Notes: generated from the letters alone by a model not told the origin. A DNA stretch of 38,669 nt from DASPWW01 sp963756745 (GCA_963756745.1 CAVWOU010000002.1:1-38669); one strand, 5' to 3'. Positions 24,357 through 34,358 are shown, counted from the first letter of the stretch. Numbers and translations are program-made.

Positions 24357-25560
24357 GAGTTCGGCGTCGGCGAGTGCCACCGCCCGGAATGAGCGCATGG
24401 CGCCTCGGCGCGGCCGGCACAGAGTCTTCCTCGGCATGGCCGCCGGGGTGGGCAAGACCTACCGCATGCTCCAGGAGGGCCAGGCCGAGGCCGAGGCCGG
24501 TCGCGACGTCGTGATCGGCTACCTCGAGCCGCACGATCGCCCCGAGACGATCGCGCAGGCCGAGGGACTCGAGACGGTTCCGCGCCGCAGGGTGCGCTAC
24601 CGCGACACGGTGCTCGAGGAGATGGACCTACAGGCGGTGCTGCGCCGTGCGCCCGAGCTCTGCCTCGTCGACGAGATAGCGCACACGAACGCGCCCGGGG
24701 TCGAGCACGAGAAGCGCTACGAGGACGTCGACGACATCGTCGCCGCCGGAATCGACGTCTACTCGACCGTCAACGTCCAGCATCTCGAGAGCCTCAACGA
24801 CCAGGTGTGCGACCTGACCGGCGTCCGGGTGCGCGAGACGATTCCGGACGCGGTTCTGGCCCGAGCCGACGAGGTGGTGCTGATGGATCTGACACCCGAG
24901 GCTCTGCTCGACCGGCTGCGCGAGGGCAAGGTCTACCCGCCGGGGCGAATCGACTCGGCCCTGTCGAACTTCTTCAAGATCGAGAACCTCCAGTCGCTGC
25001 GCGAGATGGCGCTGCGCCAGGTCGCCGAGGAAGTCGAGTCCAAGCGGCTCGTGGCCGAGGTCGTCGGCCGGCGCGAGGACCGCGTCGCCGACACTGCGGC
25101 GACGGCGATCGGCGAGCGCCTCCTCGCCCTGATCCGGCCCGCGCCCGCGTCGCAGCGGCTGGTTCGCCGCGCGTGGCGCTCGGCCCAGCGGCTCGGCGGC
25201 GAGCTCGACCTGCTGTGGGTCAAGCCGCCGGGAGTCCGGATCGAGGGCGAGGTGCGCGAGCAGCTCGACGCGATGCGCCGGCTCGCGACGGTCCTGGGAG
25301 CGCACCTGCTCGTCGAGGAGGGCGACTCCCGCGTCGAGACCGTGCGCCGCATCGCCGACGAACGCGGCACGACCTACATCCTCATGGGACCGCCCTCGCA
25401 CCGCCCGCTGCTGCGCCGCGTCGTCGAGCCGTTCCCGATCCGCCTGATCGACGCGCTCCCCGGGGTGGACATCCGGATCGTCGCCGACCGCACCAAGCGG
25501 CGGCGCGCCGAGGGCCGGGACGATGCGGCGCCCGGCGAGGACACCGAGGAGGAGTCGTGA
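24349..25560 (+). CDS. Stand-alone KdpD N-terminal protein (KdpD domain plus USP domain)
   Basis: 403 residues from ATG 24349. The KdpD domain (about 20-230) has the Walker A GMAAGVGKTYRML, the Walker-B-like LCLVDEIAHTNAPG and the signature GIDVYSTVNVQHLESL. The universal-stress-protein domain (about 260-375) includes VKPPGVRIEG and RGTTYILMGPPS. The membrane and kinase parts of KdpD are absent and are found as the separate gene at 15511-16965. Together they would rebuild a complete KdpD. In other bacteria this half tunes kinase/phosphatase output to ATP or signalling nucleotides. Confidence 0.9.
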   Translation: MSESSASASATARNERMAPRRGRHRVFLGMAAGVGKTYRMLQEGQAEAEAGRDVVIGYLEPHDRPETIAQAEGLETVPRRRVRYRDTVLEEMDLQAVLRRAPELCLVDEIAHTNAPGVEHEKRYEDVDDIVAAGIDVYSTVNVQHLESLNDQVCDLTGVRVRETIPDAVLARADEVVLMDLTPEALLDRLREGKVYPPGRIDSALSNFFKIENLQSLREMALRQVAEEVESKRLVAEVVGRREDRVADTAATAIGERLLALIRPAPASQRLVRRAWRSAQRLGGELDLLWVKPPGVRIEGEVREQLDAMRRLATVLGAHLLVEEGDSRVETVRRIADERGTTYILMGPPSHRPLLRRVVEPFPIRLIDALPGVDIRIVADRTKRRRAEGRDDAAPGEDTEEES

Positions 25561-26079
25561 GCCCGCTGCTGATCGTCGCGCTCGTCGTCGCGGCGGCCGC
25601 GGTCGCCTCGGCGGTGACGCTGCTCGTTCGCCGCCGGCGCACCACCAAGCTGACCCCGGCTCCGCGCCGCGTGCTGTTTCCCGTTCATCGGCGACCGCCT
25701 GTCGCAGACCGCGCTCGATGCCGCGCTAAGGCTGTGCCTCGCCGATGACGCGACCCTGGTGCCGGCGTTCCTGGCCCGCGTCCCGCTCAACCTGCCCCTC
25801 GATGCTCCGCTCCCGCGGCAGGCGTCCAAGGCGCTGCCGGTTCTCGAGGCAGTCGAGCAGCGAGCGCTCTCCAACGGAGTCCCGGTCGACTCGCGCATCG
25901 AGCGCGGCCGCACCTTCGCCACGCTCTGATGGAGCTCATCGATCACGAGCGCTACGACCGCATCGTCGCGGCGGCCGCACGCCCACAACGGCGACGGTTT
26001 CAGCGCCGACGACGTCGCGTGGCTGCTCGACCGCGCGCCCGGCGAGATCGTGATCCTGCGGACGCGGTCGCGCGCGTAG
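25557..26079 (+). CDS. Membrane-anchored USP-like protein, frameshifted
   Basis: Start GTG 25557 overlaps the previous stop (GTGA). An N-terminal helix (LLIVALVVAAAAVASAVTLLV) leads into RRRRTTKLTP. A USP-like fold then reads VLFPFIGDRLSQTALDAALR, LVPAFLARVPLNLPL and NGVPVDSRIERGRT. After further shifts it gives HALMELIDHERYDRIVAAA and DVAWLLDRAPGEIVILRT. Frame changes are needed near 25678, 25915 and 25978. It is about 172 residues when joined. It probably acts with the KdpD N-terminal protein or in stress sensing, which is inference from position. Confidence 0.6.
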
Positions 26080-26150
26080 CGGTTTACGCCGCCGGTTTGC
26101 AGGGGATACAACGGGTGGTCCTCGCGGGGAGGAGCGAGAAGGAGGAGAGA

Positions 26151-27432
26151 TTGCCTTTGCGGCGCTACGTGGCAGGCCCGGGTGTCGTCCTCGGGACCGC
26201 TCTGTGTGCCCTCGCTCTGCTCGCCGGGTGTGGCGGCTCCGACAACGGCGGCGGCGCCACGTCGCTGAACTGGTTCGTGCAGATCCAACCGGGCGGCTCC
26301 TTCCAGGAGGTCGCCAAGCGCTGCAGCGAGGAGTCGAACGGCCGCTACCAGATCGACCTCGAGCTGCTGCCCACGGACGCGAGCCAGGCGCGCGAGCAGC
26401 TCGTGCGCCGGCTCGGCGCCGAGGACTCGACGATCGACGTCGTCGGCATGGACGTGGTGTGGACCGCCGAGTTCGCCAACGCCGAATGGCTTCGGGAATT
26501 CCCCGAGCAGGAGGGGCGCCAGGTGACGAAGGGCGTGTTCGACAGCGTGGTCGACACGGCCACGTTCGAGAACAAGCTCTACGGGGCGCCGTTCAACTCA
26601 AACACGCAGCTGCTCTGGTACCGCACCGACGAGATCAAGCAGGCGCCGACGACCTGGGACGAGATGATCGATGAGGCGGAAAAGATCGGGCCGGCGGGCG
26701 GCCTGATCCAGGTGCAGGCGAACCAGTACGAGGGCTTCACCGCTTGGTTCAACGCCCTGCTGGAGTCGGCGGGCGGGCACATCCTCTCCGGACCGGAGAC
26801 CGTGGACCTCCCGGAGGGCCCGACGGATGAAGCGCTGGCGGTGATGGGCCGGCTGGGGAACTCACCCGTCGCGGCGCCGGACATCGACACCTCGACCGAG
26901 GACACGGCGCGGCTCGGCTTCGAGGCGGGGGACTCGGCGTTCATGGTCAACTACACGTTCGCGTACGCGAGCGCGCAGGCGAACGCTCCCGACGTGGCCA
27001 AGAACATGGGCTTCGCCCCGTACCCCAGGGTGGTCGCGAACAAGCCAAGCCGACCGCCGCTCGGCGGGTTCAACCTCGGCGTCAGCGCTTTCTCGGACCA
27101 TCCCGGAGCTCGCGTTCGACGCGGCGGCATGCATCAGCGAGCCGGAGAGCCAGCTGACGGCGACGGAGCTCGACGGCCTGCCGCCCAGCAACCAGACCCT
27201 GTACACGGACAAGGTGGTGAAGAAGGCCTATCCGGGGTTCGCGCAGCTGGTTCAGCGCTCGATCGACGCCGCCGGCCCGCGCCCGGCGACCCCGGCCTAC
27301 CAGGACGTCTCGCTGGCGATACAGCGCTCGCTTCATCCTCCGAGCAGCATCGACCCGGATGACGTCACCTCGAAGTACGACGAGCTGCGCTCCGACCTCG
27401 AGGACGCCGTGAAGCGGGAGGGATTGCTGTGA
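26151..27432 (+). CDS. lpqY: LpqY-like trehalose ABC transporter substrate-binding lipoprotein, one frameshift
   Basis: About 426 residues. Start TTG 26151 follows GGAGGAGAGA. The lipoprotein signal ends LALLAGCGG. The following regions resemble mycobacterial LpqY: DVVGMDVVWTAEFANAEWL, NTQLLWYRTDEIKQAPTTWD, QVQANQYEGFTAWFNALLES and GFAPYPRVVANKP. After a one-base insertion near 27101 the end reads ELAFDAAACISEPESQ, QTLYTDKVVKKAYPGF and RPATPAYQDVSLAIQ. LpqY-SugABC recycles trehalose. Gene order and similarity support the same substrate, but related disaccharides are possible. Confidence 0.85.
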
Positions 27433-28361
27433 GCGTTGCGACTGAGCGCGTGAGGAGGTTCCGCCTGTTCCGGGGCGAGACCGAGCGCGGCCGCGAGGAG
27501 AGGCGGCTGGGATGGATGCTGTGCGCGCCGGCGGTGATCGCGATGCTCGCGGTCACCGCGTACCCGATCGGCTACGCGATCGTGCTCTCGTTCCAGGACC
27601 TCGACCTCCGCTTCCCGGAGGAGGGTGGGTTCGCAGGGCTGAGCAATTACGGAGCGGTCCTGACCTCCGAGCTGTGGTGGCAGGACCTCTTCAACACACT
27701 GTTCGTAACCGTGATCACGGTCGCGGTCGAGCTCGTGATCGGGATGGCGATCGCGTTGGTCATGTACCGGGCGATCTTCGGGCGCGGGGCGGTTCGGGTC
27801 GGGGTGTTGGTCCCATACGGGATCGTTACCGTGGTCGCGGCGTTCGCGTGGCAGTTCGCCTTCCTGCCCGACGTCGGATTCGTCAACAAGCTTCCGCTGA
27901 TCGCCGACGACAAGGCGTGGTTCGGCGACCGCTTCAGCGCCTTCGCCGTGATCATCATGGCCGAGGTGTGGAAGACGACGCCGTTCATCGCCCTGCTGCT
28001 GCTCGCGGGTCTGACCACGATCGACGACGGCCTCTACGAGGCGGCCAGGGTGGACGGCGCGAACGCGGTGCAGCGATTCTTCCGCATCACGCTGCCGTTG
28101 ATGAAGCCGGCGATCCTCGTCGCGCTGCTGTTCCGCACGCTCGACGCGTTCCGGGTCTTCGACACCATCTTCATCATGACCCGGGGGGCGCAGGACACCG
28201 AGTCGGTCTCGATCCTCGGGTTCAACCAGCTGATCTCGCGCCTCAACCTCGGGCTGGGCTCGGCCGTCTCGGTGCTGATCTTCTTCTCGGTCCTGATCAT
28301 CGCGTTCATCTTCATTCGCGGGTTCGGCGTGCGGATGGCCGAGGGAAGGCCGGGTAGGTGA
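27429..28361 (+). CDS. sugA: Sugar ABC transporter permease (SugA-like)
   Basis: 310 residues from GTG 27429, overlapping the lpqY stop by 4 bp. Six membrane helices are visible (for example MLCAPAVIAMLAVTAYPIGY). The EAA loop that contacts the ATPase reads YEAARVDGANAVQRFF with RITLPLMKP. It forms the heterodimeric channel with the next gene product. MalF/SugA-type. Confidence 0.92.
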   Translation: MSVATERVRRFRLFRGETERGREERRLGWMLCAPAVIAMLAVTAYPIGYAIVLSFQDLDLRFPEEGGFAGLSNYGAVLTSELWWQDLFNTLFVTVITVAVELVIGMAIALVMYRAIFGRGAVRVGVLVPYGIVTVVAAFAWQFAFLPDVGFVNKLPLIADDKAWFGDRFSAFAVIIMAEVWKTTPFIALLLLAGLTTIDDGLYEAARVDGANAVQRFFRITLPLMKPAILVALLFRTLDAFRVFDTIFIMTRGAQDTESVSILGFNQLISRLNLGLGSAVSVLIFFSVLIIAFIFIRGFGVRMAEGRPGR

Positions 28362-29218
28362 TGCAGCGAGGAACGCGGGAATACGCGCTGTGGAGCATCG
28401 GCATCCTGCTAATCCTGACCTTCTCGCTCTTCCCGGTGCTGTGGATCGTCTCGGTGTCCCTGAAGGACCCCGCCACGATCACCGAGGGCACTAATTTCGG
28501 CAACACATTCATCCCCCAGGACATCACGTTCGACAACTACGACGCGCTGTTCAAGGGGGGGATCGACAACAGCCCCTTCATAAAGCCCCTGATCAACTCG
28601 ATCCTCATCGGCCTGATCTCGACGGTGATCGCGATCGTGCTGGCGGCGTTCGCCGCCTACGCGATCGCCCGCCTCGACTTCCCGGGCAAGTCACTGATCC
28701 TCGCCGGGGCGCTGGCCCTCGCGATCTTCCCGGCGATCTCGACGGTCGGGCCGCTGTTCGACATGTGGCGCGCCCTCGGCCTCTACGACACCTACCCGGG
28801 ACTGATCATCCCCTACCTGGCGTTCGCGCTGCCGCTGGCGATCTACGTCCTGGTGGCGTTCTTCCGCGAGATCCCCTGGGACCTCGAGCAGGCGGCGCAG
28901 GTCGACGGCGCCACGCCGTTCCAGGCCTTCCGCAAGGTGATCGTCCCGCTGGCCGCGCCCGGCGTGTTCACGGCCGCGATCCTGGTCTTCATCTTCGCCT
29001 GGAACGAGTTCCTGTTCGCGATCTCGCTCACCTCGTCGGACGCGTCGCGCACCGTTCCCGCCGCGCTCGCCTTCTTCACCGGGGAGTCGCAGTTCACCGA
29101 GCCGACCGGGAACATCGCCGCCGCCGGGGTGATCGTGACCGTGCCCATCATCATCTTCGTGTTGATCTTCCAGCGCCGCATCGTTGCCGGCCTGACGTCG
29201 GGCGCCGTAAAGGGGTAA
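28361..29218 (+). CDS. sugB: Sugar ABC transporter permease (SugB-like)
   Basis: 285 residues from ATG 28361 (TGATG overlap); GTG 28358 is also possible. It is MalG-type, with an EAA loop EQAAQVDGATPFQAFRKV, six helices and a C-terminal FQRRIVAGLTSGAVKG. It pairs with SugA. Confidence 0.92.
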   Translation: MQRGTREYALWSIGILLILTFSLFPVLWIVSVSLKDPATITEGTNFGNTFIPQDITFDNYDALFKGGIDNSPFIKPLINSILIGLISTVIAIVLAAFAAYAIARLDFPGKSLILAGALALAIFPAISTVGPLFDMWRALGLYDTYPGLIIPYLAFALPLAIYVLVAFFREIPWDLEQAAQVDGATPFQAFRKVIVPLAAPGVFTAAILVFIFAWNEFLFAISLTSSDASRTVPAALAFFTGESQFTEPTGNIAAAGVIVTVPIIIFVLIFQRRIVAGLTSGAVKG

Positions 29219-29230
29219 AAGGAGAGAGAG

Positions 29231-30430
29231 ATGGCTGAGATCGTTATGGACGAGGTCACGAAGCGGTTCGCCGACGGGACCGAGGCCGTGAAGCAGATGA
29301 GCCTCGACGTCGGTGACGGCGAGTTCATAATCCTCGTCGGCCCGTCCGGGTGCGGCAAGTCGACCGCGCTGCGGATGATCGCCGGGCTCGAGGACATCAC
29401 CGACGGGCAGGTGCGGATCGGCGACGAGGTCGTCAACGAGAAGGCCCCCAAAGACCGTGACATCGCGATGGTGTTCCAGAACTACGCGCTGTACCCACAC
29501 CTGACCGTGCGCGAGAACATGGCCTTCCCGCTCCGGCTGGCCAAGGTGCCGAAGGAGGAGATCGATCGCAAGGTGGAGGAGGCGGCACGGACCCTCGACC
29601 TCGCGCAGCACCTCGATCGAAGGCCGGCCAACCTCTCCGGTGGCCAGCGGCAGCGGGTCGCAATGGGTCGCGCGATCGTGCGTGACCCCAAGGCGTTCCT
29701 GATGGACGAGCCGCTGTCCAACCTCGACGCGAAGCTGCGCGTCCAGATGCGGACCGAGGTCTCGCGGATCGTGGCGAGGGAGGGGACGACCACGGTGTAT
29801 GTGACCCACGACCAGACCGAGGCGATGACGCTCGGCGACCGCGTGGCGGTGATGCGAAGCGGCGTCCTGCAGCAGGTCGGGGCCCCGGGGGAGCTGTACG
29901 CCAACCCGGTCAACCTCTTCGTCGCCGGGTTCATCGGCTCGCCGGCGATGAACTTCATGCCGGGGGAGCTCAGCGGCGACAGCGTCAAGACCCCCCTCGG
30001 GGACCTGCGGCTGCCGGATTCCGTGCGGGGTGGGGTCGGCGGCGCGGACGGAGGCCGTCACGTGATCGTGGGAATCCGGCCCGAGAGCTTCGAGGACGCC
30101 GAGTTGGTCGGCGGCGATACTCGCGACCGCGGGATGACCTTCAGGGCGAAGATCGACCTCGTGGAGCAGCTGGGCGCCGAGCAATACGCCTACTTTCAGC
30201 TCGAGCACGAGGGCGTGCAGTCCGACGAGCTACGGGAGCTGGCCGAGGACGCAGGCTCCGACGAGGTGCCTAGCTCCGGCGAGGGCCAGATCGTGGCGCG
30301 GCTCGAGTCGGCGAGCGGTATCAGCCGCGGCGCGGATGCCGAGCTGTGGCTCGACCTCTCCAAGCTGCACTTCTTCGACCCGTCCGGCGGCAGGAACCTG
30401 GCGCTAAGCCAACCGTCAGCCGAGAACTAG
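29231..30430 (+). CDS. sugC: Sugar ABC transporter ATPase (SugC/MalK type)
   Basis: 399 residues from ATG 29231, with a strong AAAGGAGAG site. Walker A is VGPSGCGKST, the Q-loop VFQNYALYPHL, the signature LSGGQRQRVAMGRA, Walker B AFLMDEPLSNLD and the switch His in VTHDQTEAM. The C-terminal TOBE/regulatory domain (about 240-385) is typical of MalK/UgpC/SugC ATPases. It is the last gene of the importer operon. Its stop shares CTAG with the convergent ParB-like gene. Confidence 0.95.
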   Translation: MAEIVMDEVTKRFADGTEAVKQMSLDVGDGEFIILVGPSGCGKSTALRMIAGLEDITDGQVRIGDEVVNEKAPKDRDIAMVFQNYALYPHLTVRENMAFPLRLAKVPKEEIDRKVEEAARTLDLAQHLDRRPANLSGGQRQRVAMGRAIVRDPKAFLMDEPLSNLDAKLRVQMRTEVSRIVAREGTTTVYVTHDQTEAMTLGDRVAVMRSGVLQQVGAPGELYANPVNLFVAGFIGSPAMNFMPGELSGDSVKTPLGDLRLPDSVRGGVGGADGGRHVIVGIRPESFEDAELVGGDTRDRGMTFRAKIDLVEQLGAEQYAYFQLEHEGVQSDELRELAEDAGSDEVPSSGEGQIVARLESASGISRGADAELWLDLSKLHFFDPSGGRNLALSQPSAEN

Positions 30431-31269
30431 CGCCACTCGCGGCGCAGGCGCTCGAGCACGCGCTCGTCCCACTCGTGCGTGCGCATCAGGAAGTAGCGCT
30501 CCGCGACCACCCGCATGTAGGCCTCGGTCTCCGTCTCCCGGTCCCCGATCATGCCCGCTTCACGCAGGGTCGCCACGATCGGCTCGTAGTCCTCGCGGAA
30601 CCACGTCTCCGCGACCTGCTCGCGGGTCATGAACTGGCCCGTTGCCTGCATTACTCGAAAGCCCCACGCCTCGACCGCCTCCGCCAGGTCGCCATACTGC
30701 CAGGGATCGGAGAGCTGGATCCGAGCTCTAGCCTCCGGGGGCAAGGGCACCCGCTCGTAGAACACCCGCTCGTGGCTCTTCAGCGGCAGGTCGGCTAGAC
30801 GAAGGCCCGAGTCCGGATCGACCTCCGTCAGAACCTCTGTCACGTATGCGTCGATGTCCCGGCGTCCCTGCGCCCGGGCGACGGAGACGCGATGGTGGCC
30901 GTCCTCGACGAAGTGCATGTCGCCGATCCGGTACACCGAGATCGGCGGCATCGACTCGCCCCTTCGCTGCGCCTCGGCGACTCGCTGCCAGCGGTCGCGC
31001 ACCCGCCTCGAGGTTGGTCGGAAGCGGCGATCGAACTCGCGGGTGCGATCGACCGTCCCGACGATCGAGTCGAGCGGAATCACCTGGAGGCCGAGATGGC
31101 GCTCGCCGCGAAACCCGAGCGCGTCCCTGACCTCCTCGAAGGGGAGCACCATGTGGACGTCCGCCGGCTCCCGCCGAAGCCGCTTGGCGAGCCGCGCCAG
31201 CACCTCCCGCCGGCGCGCCCGGGCGAAGTCGCTCTGCGCGTCCTGGCTCGGGAACCCGGTGTCCGGCAC
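30427..31269 (-). CDS. ParB/Srx-fold domain protein
   Basis: 280 residues from GTG 31269, 5 nt after the flavoprotein stop, so probably coupled. The ParB-like N-domain is seen in IPLDSIVGTVDRTREFDRRF, PISVYRIGDMHFVEDGHHRV and SVARAQGRRDIDAYVTEV (GxHR-type nucleotide-binding motif). The remainder is helical and lacks the usual ParB helix-turn-helix region and dimer domain. It is not a true chromosome-segregation ParB; such stand-alone domains are found in varied proteins of unknown role. The start is uncertain because no good ribosome-binding site is visible. Confidence 0.78.
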   Translation of the reverse strand: MPDTGFPSQDAQSDFARARRREVLARLAKRLRREPADVHMVLPFEEVRDALGFRGERHLGLQVIPLDSIVGTVDRTREFDRRFRPTSRRVRDRWQRVAEAQRRGESMPPISVYRIGDMHFVEDGHHRVSVARAQGRRDIDAYVTEVLTEVDPDSGLRLADLPLKSHERVFYERVPLPPEARARIQLSDPWQYGDLAEAVEAWGFRVMQATGQFMTREQVAETWFREDYEPIVATLREAGMIGDRETETEAYMRVVAERYFLMRTHEWDERVLERLRREWR

Positions 31270-31274
31270 GAGAA

Positions 31275-32470
31275 TCAGCGTAACGCGCGGGCTGCTGTCC
31301 GTCCGCTGCGGAGCGCTCCCTCCATCAGGCCGGCGAACTGCCCTCCCAGGTGCTCGCCCGCGAACGCGAGCGGCCCCAGCGGTTCGCTCAGGAGCTCGGT
31401 GATCTCCTCGGAGGGCAGGATCGAGTACGCGGCCCGCGCCCAGCGATCGTCGCTCCACGTCGAGAGCACGGCGCGATCGCGTTCGATCTCGAGGTCGGGT
31501 CGCAGCTCGCGTACCGACTCGACCCAGGCGGCGGGCCCCTCGCCCACCTCGAGCCGCTCGAGCGCCGGCGCCGATCCGGCGAAGGAGTTGACGACCGGCT
31601 GCACGAGATCATCTTCGCCGGTCGAGGTCCAGGTCCAGTAGCGGCCCGGGACCGACATCACCGCTCCGGGCGGCGCCTCGTGCACGAGCGGGACGAAGAG
31701 CTTCGCCGCGTGCCCGTAGCGGACCTCGCTCAGGGCTCGGGCCACCGGCTCCGGCAGCGCGGGCTCGAACCGGATCTCGCCGACCGTCGTCGCGGGGACC
31801 GCGATCACGCACGCGTCGCCGGCGAGCTCGCCGTCGGCCGTCCCGACCGTGACCGAATCCTCGCTCCACGCGATCCGACGCACGGGAGTTTCAAGGCGGA
31901 TGCTCGAGCCCAGCCCCCGCGCGAGGCCTTCGGCGAGGCGCTGGTTGCCTCCCGCGACGCTCGGCGCGTCCTCGTCGCCGATGTGCGCGACGCCGGCCAG
32001 GGCGGCCGCCGGTACGGTGTCCGCCGGGCTCGCGGCCGAGGTCTCGAGCCGGGCGATCAGCACCTCGCGGGCCAGCGGGTCCAGGTCGAGGCGTTCGAGC
32101 AGCCGCGGCGCGGACAGCCGGCCCAGCTCGGCGTCGCCGGCTAGCGCCTCGTCGACCACTTGGATCGCGGTTTCGAGCGCGCCCGGCTCGGGCCGGCTCG
32201 GGCCCGCGCACCTCGCGCCGCCCGTACCGCATCCCCTTGTCCCACAGCCCGAGGCCGAGCCGGTCGACCAGCTCGCGGGTGACCGAGCTGCCCGGGGAGG
32301 ATGAACTCGGCGCCCATCTCGACGACGGCGCCGTTGGGGAGCTCGCGCGACCACACCCGCCCGCCGACGCGGTCGCGGGCCTCGAGCACGACCGTGTCGT
32401 GGCCCGCGCTTCGGAGCTCGTCGGCAGCGCTGAGACCGGCCAGGCCCGCGCCGACGACGATCACCATCAT
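31275..32470 (-). CDS. Flavin amine-oxidase-like FAD oxidoreductase, two frameshifts
   Basis: About 398 residues from ATG 32470. The N-terminal FAD motif is VVGAGLAGLSAADELR, followed by VVLEARDRVGGRV, both typical of the monoamine oxidase/phytoene desaturase-like family. Later regions include LETPVRRIAWSEDSV and CVIAVPATTVGEIRF, then the C-terminal FAD motif LAFAGEHLGGQFAGLMEGAL. The frame breaks near 32295 and 32200. The substrate cannot be inferred. It appears to be co-transcribed with the downstream ParB-fold gene. Confidence 0.85.
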
Positions 32471-32498
32471 CGGCGCGAGCGTAATACCTAGGGGGGCA

Positions 32499-33143
32499 CT
32501 AGTCCACGAGCCGGCGCGCCACCGCCCAGCGGCTGAGCTCGTGGCGGTTCGAGAGCTGGAGCTTTCGCAGCACCGAGCTCACGTGGGCCTCGACGGTCTT
32601 CGCCGAGATCCCGAGCCGGTGGGCGATCTCCTTGTACAGGTAGCCGCGGGCGATGTAGCGGAGCACCTCGCGCTCGCGCGAGGTGAGCTGGTCGAGCTCG
32701 GGGTCGACCTCGTCGGCGGGAAGCGAGTCGGCGAACGCGTCGAGCACGAAGCCGGCAAGCCGGGGCGAGAAGACCGCGTCGCCGTCGCGGACGCGGCGCA
32801 CCGCGTCGGCGAGCTCCGGGCCGGTGATCGTCTTCGTCACGTAGCCGCGGGCGCCCGCGCGCACGATCGCGATCACGTCCTCGGGCGCGTCGGAGACCGA
32901 CAGCGCGAGGAAGCGCTGGTCGGGGCGAGCGGCGAACACCTGCCGGATCACCTCGACCCCGCCACCGCCGGGCATGTGGACGTCGAGCAGCACGACGTCG
33001 GGCCGCCGCTCGGCGATCGCGCGCACCGCGTCCTCGACCGTGCCGGCCTCGCCGAGCACCTCGACGAGGTCGCCGAGCTCGGCCTGGACCCCGCTGCGGA
33101 AGATCGCGTGGTCGTCGACGATCACGACGGTCGGGGCCGTCAT
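32499..33143 (-). CDS. NarL/LuxR-family response regulator
   Basis: 214 residues, start ATG 33143 overlapping the kinase stop in ATGA. The receiver has VDDHAIFRSGV, Asp in DVVLLDVHMPGG and Lys in YVTKTITGPEL. The LuxR helix-turn-helix reads LTSREREVLRYIARGYLYK then EIAHRLGISAKTVEAHVSSV. Partner of the PspC-kinase; a LiaR-like role in envelope stress is likely from the module. Confidence 0.93.
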   Translation of the reverse strand: MTAPTVVIVDDHAIFRSGVQAELGDLVEVLGEAGTVEDAVRAIAERRPDVVLLDVHMPGGGGVEVIRQVFAARPDQRFLALSVSDAPEDVIAIVRAGARGYVTKTITGPELADAVRRVRDGDAVFSPRLAGFVLDAFADSLPADEVDPELDQLTSREREVLRYIARGYLYKEIAHRLGISAKTVEAHVSSVLRKLQLSNRHELSRWAVARRLVD

Positions 33144-34342
33144 CGCCTCCTCCCGACGCTCAGCTCGACCTCGGTGCCGCGGCCCGGCTGGCTGCGCACC
33201 TCGGCGTGCCCGCCCTGGCGCTCCATGCGGCCGATTATCGACTCCCGCAGCCCGCGGCGGTCGGACGGGACGCGCTCGGGGTCGAAGCCCTCGCCGCGGT
33301 CGTCGACGTACGCCGTGACGCGCTCGTCCTCGACCTCCGCGTAGAGCCGGATCGGGCCGTCGGCGGCGAACTTGGCCGCGTTGGTGAGCGCCTCGCGGGC
33401 CGCGGCGACGAGCGCTTCGAGCGGCTCGTCGAGCGGGCAGTCGCCGACCACGACGACCTCGATCGGCGCCCCGCGCGTCTCCTCGACCTCGATCGCGGCG
33501 GCGCGAAGCGCGTCGGCGACGCGCTCGTCGGGCTGCAGCGGCGGCGCGCCCGCCAGCCACGCTCGCAGCTCGCGCTCCTGGCGCCGCGCCAGCTGCGCGA
33601 CGTCGGCCGGGTCGTCGGCGCGGCGCTGGACGAGGGCCAGCGTCTGCAGCACCGAGTCGTGCAGGTGCGCGGACAGCTCGGCCCGCTCCTGGGAGCGGAT
33701 CCGCTCCGCGCGCTCGGCCGCGAGGCTGCGGGCGAACCGCCACCACAGCGGCGCGAGGATCAACCCGACGCCGACGATCACGACCAGCGCCGCGAGCGCG
33801 ACGTCGCCGGCGGCGTTGAGCACGCCCCTCGCCCACAGGAACAGGAGCCCGGCGCCGAGCACCAGCGCGATCCCGAACCCGGCCAGCGACAGGCGCCCCG
33901 CGGCCTCGCGCGAGCGCCTGCGCCGCCGCGCCTCCTCGGTCGCGGGCTCGGCCGCGTCCTCGGGCGCCGGCCGGGTGAGGCTGATCAGCAGCGCAACCCC
34001 GAACGCGGCGAGCACGAGCGGCCACACGAGCGCGTCGCTCCACCACACGCCGAGCTGGCGGAAGACGAGCAGGACGCTCAGCGCGAGCAGCGCGACCCCG
34101 GTCGCGATCCGCCAGCTCCCGCGGCGGCGGCGGCGCTCCGGGCGCTCGCGCGCCTCGGCCGGCATCGCGGCCCACAGCGCGAGATAGGCGAGGGCGCCGA
34201 TCCCGCTGGTCCCGATCGCGACGACGACGAAGCCCACCCTGGGGACGATCGGGTCGACGCCGAGCCGGCGGGCGATCCCGGCGCACACGCCGGCGATCAT
34301 CGCGTTGCCGGGATCGCGGCGCAGGGTCCTGTCGGCGCTCAC
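33140..34342 (-). CDS. PspC-domain sensor histidine kinase (LiaS/NarX class)
   Basis: 400 residues from GTG 34342. An N-terminal PspC domain (AGVCAGIARRLGVDPIVPRV) with a helix is followed by further membrane helices (about 35-55, 70-110, 145-190). The HisKA_3 dimerisation motif is RAELSAHLHDSVLQTLALV (His in HLHDS). The ATPase domain has AAREALTNAAKFA, VDDRGEGFDPE and RRGLRESIIGRME. The PspC domain probably senses membrane state or the partner PspC protein. A 16-bp dyad (GGGTAA-ATGG-TTACCC) is immediately upstream of the start. Confidence 0.9.
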   Translation of the reverse strand: MSADRTLRRDPGNAMIAGVCAGIARRLGVDPIVPRVGFVVVAIGTSGIGALAYLALWAAMPAEARERPERRRRRGSWRIATGVALLALSVLLVFRQLGVWWSDALVWPLVLAAFGVALLISLTRPAPEDAAEPATEEARRRRRSREAAGRLSLAGFGIALVLGAGLLFLWARGVLNAAGDVALAALVVIVGVGLILAPLWWRFARSLAAERAERIRSQERAELSAHLHDSVLQTLALVQRRADDPADVAQLARRQERELRAWLAGAPPLQPDERVADALRAAAIEVEETRGAPIEVVVVGDCPLDEPLEALVAAAREALTNAAKFAADGPIRLYAEVEDERVTAYVDDRGEGFDPERVPSDRRGLRESIIGRMERQGGHAEVRSQPGRGTEVELSVGRRR

Positions 34343-34358
34343 GGGTAAATGGTTACCC
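34343..34358. promoter_or_regulatory. GGGTAA-ATGG-TTACCC dyad at the kinase start
   Basis: Perfect 6-bp inverted repeat with a 4-nt loop directly abutting the GTG start of the PspC-kinase. It would overlap the ribosome-binding region, so a hairpin or bound protein could limit translation or mark an internal promoter. Confidence 0.4.

Noticed and set aside
30427..31269. Chromosome-partitioning ParB
   Set aside because: Only the ParB/Srx nucleotide-binding fold is visible. There is no ParA neighbour, no helix-turn-helix segment and no parS-like palindrome noticed.
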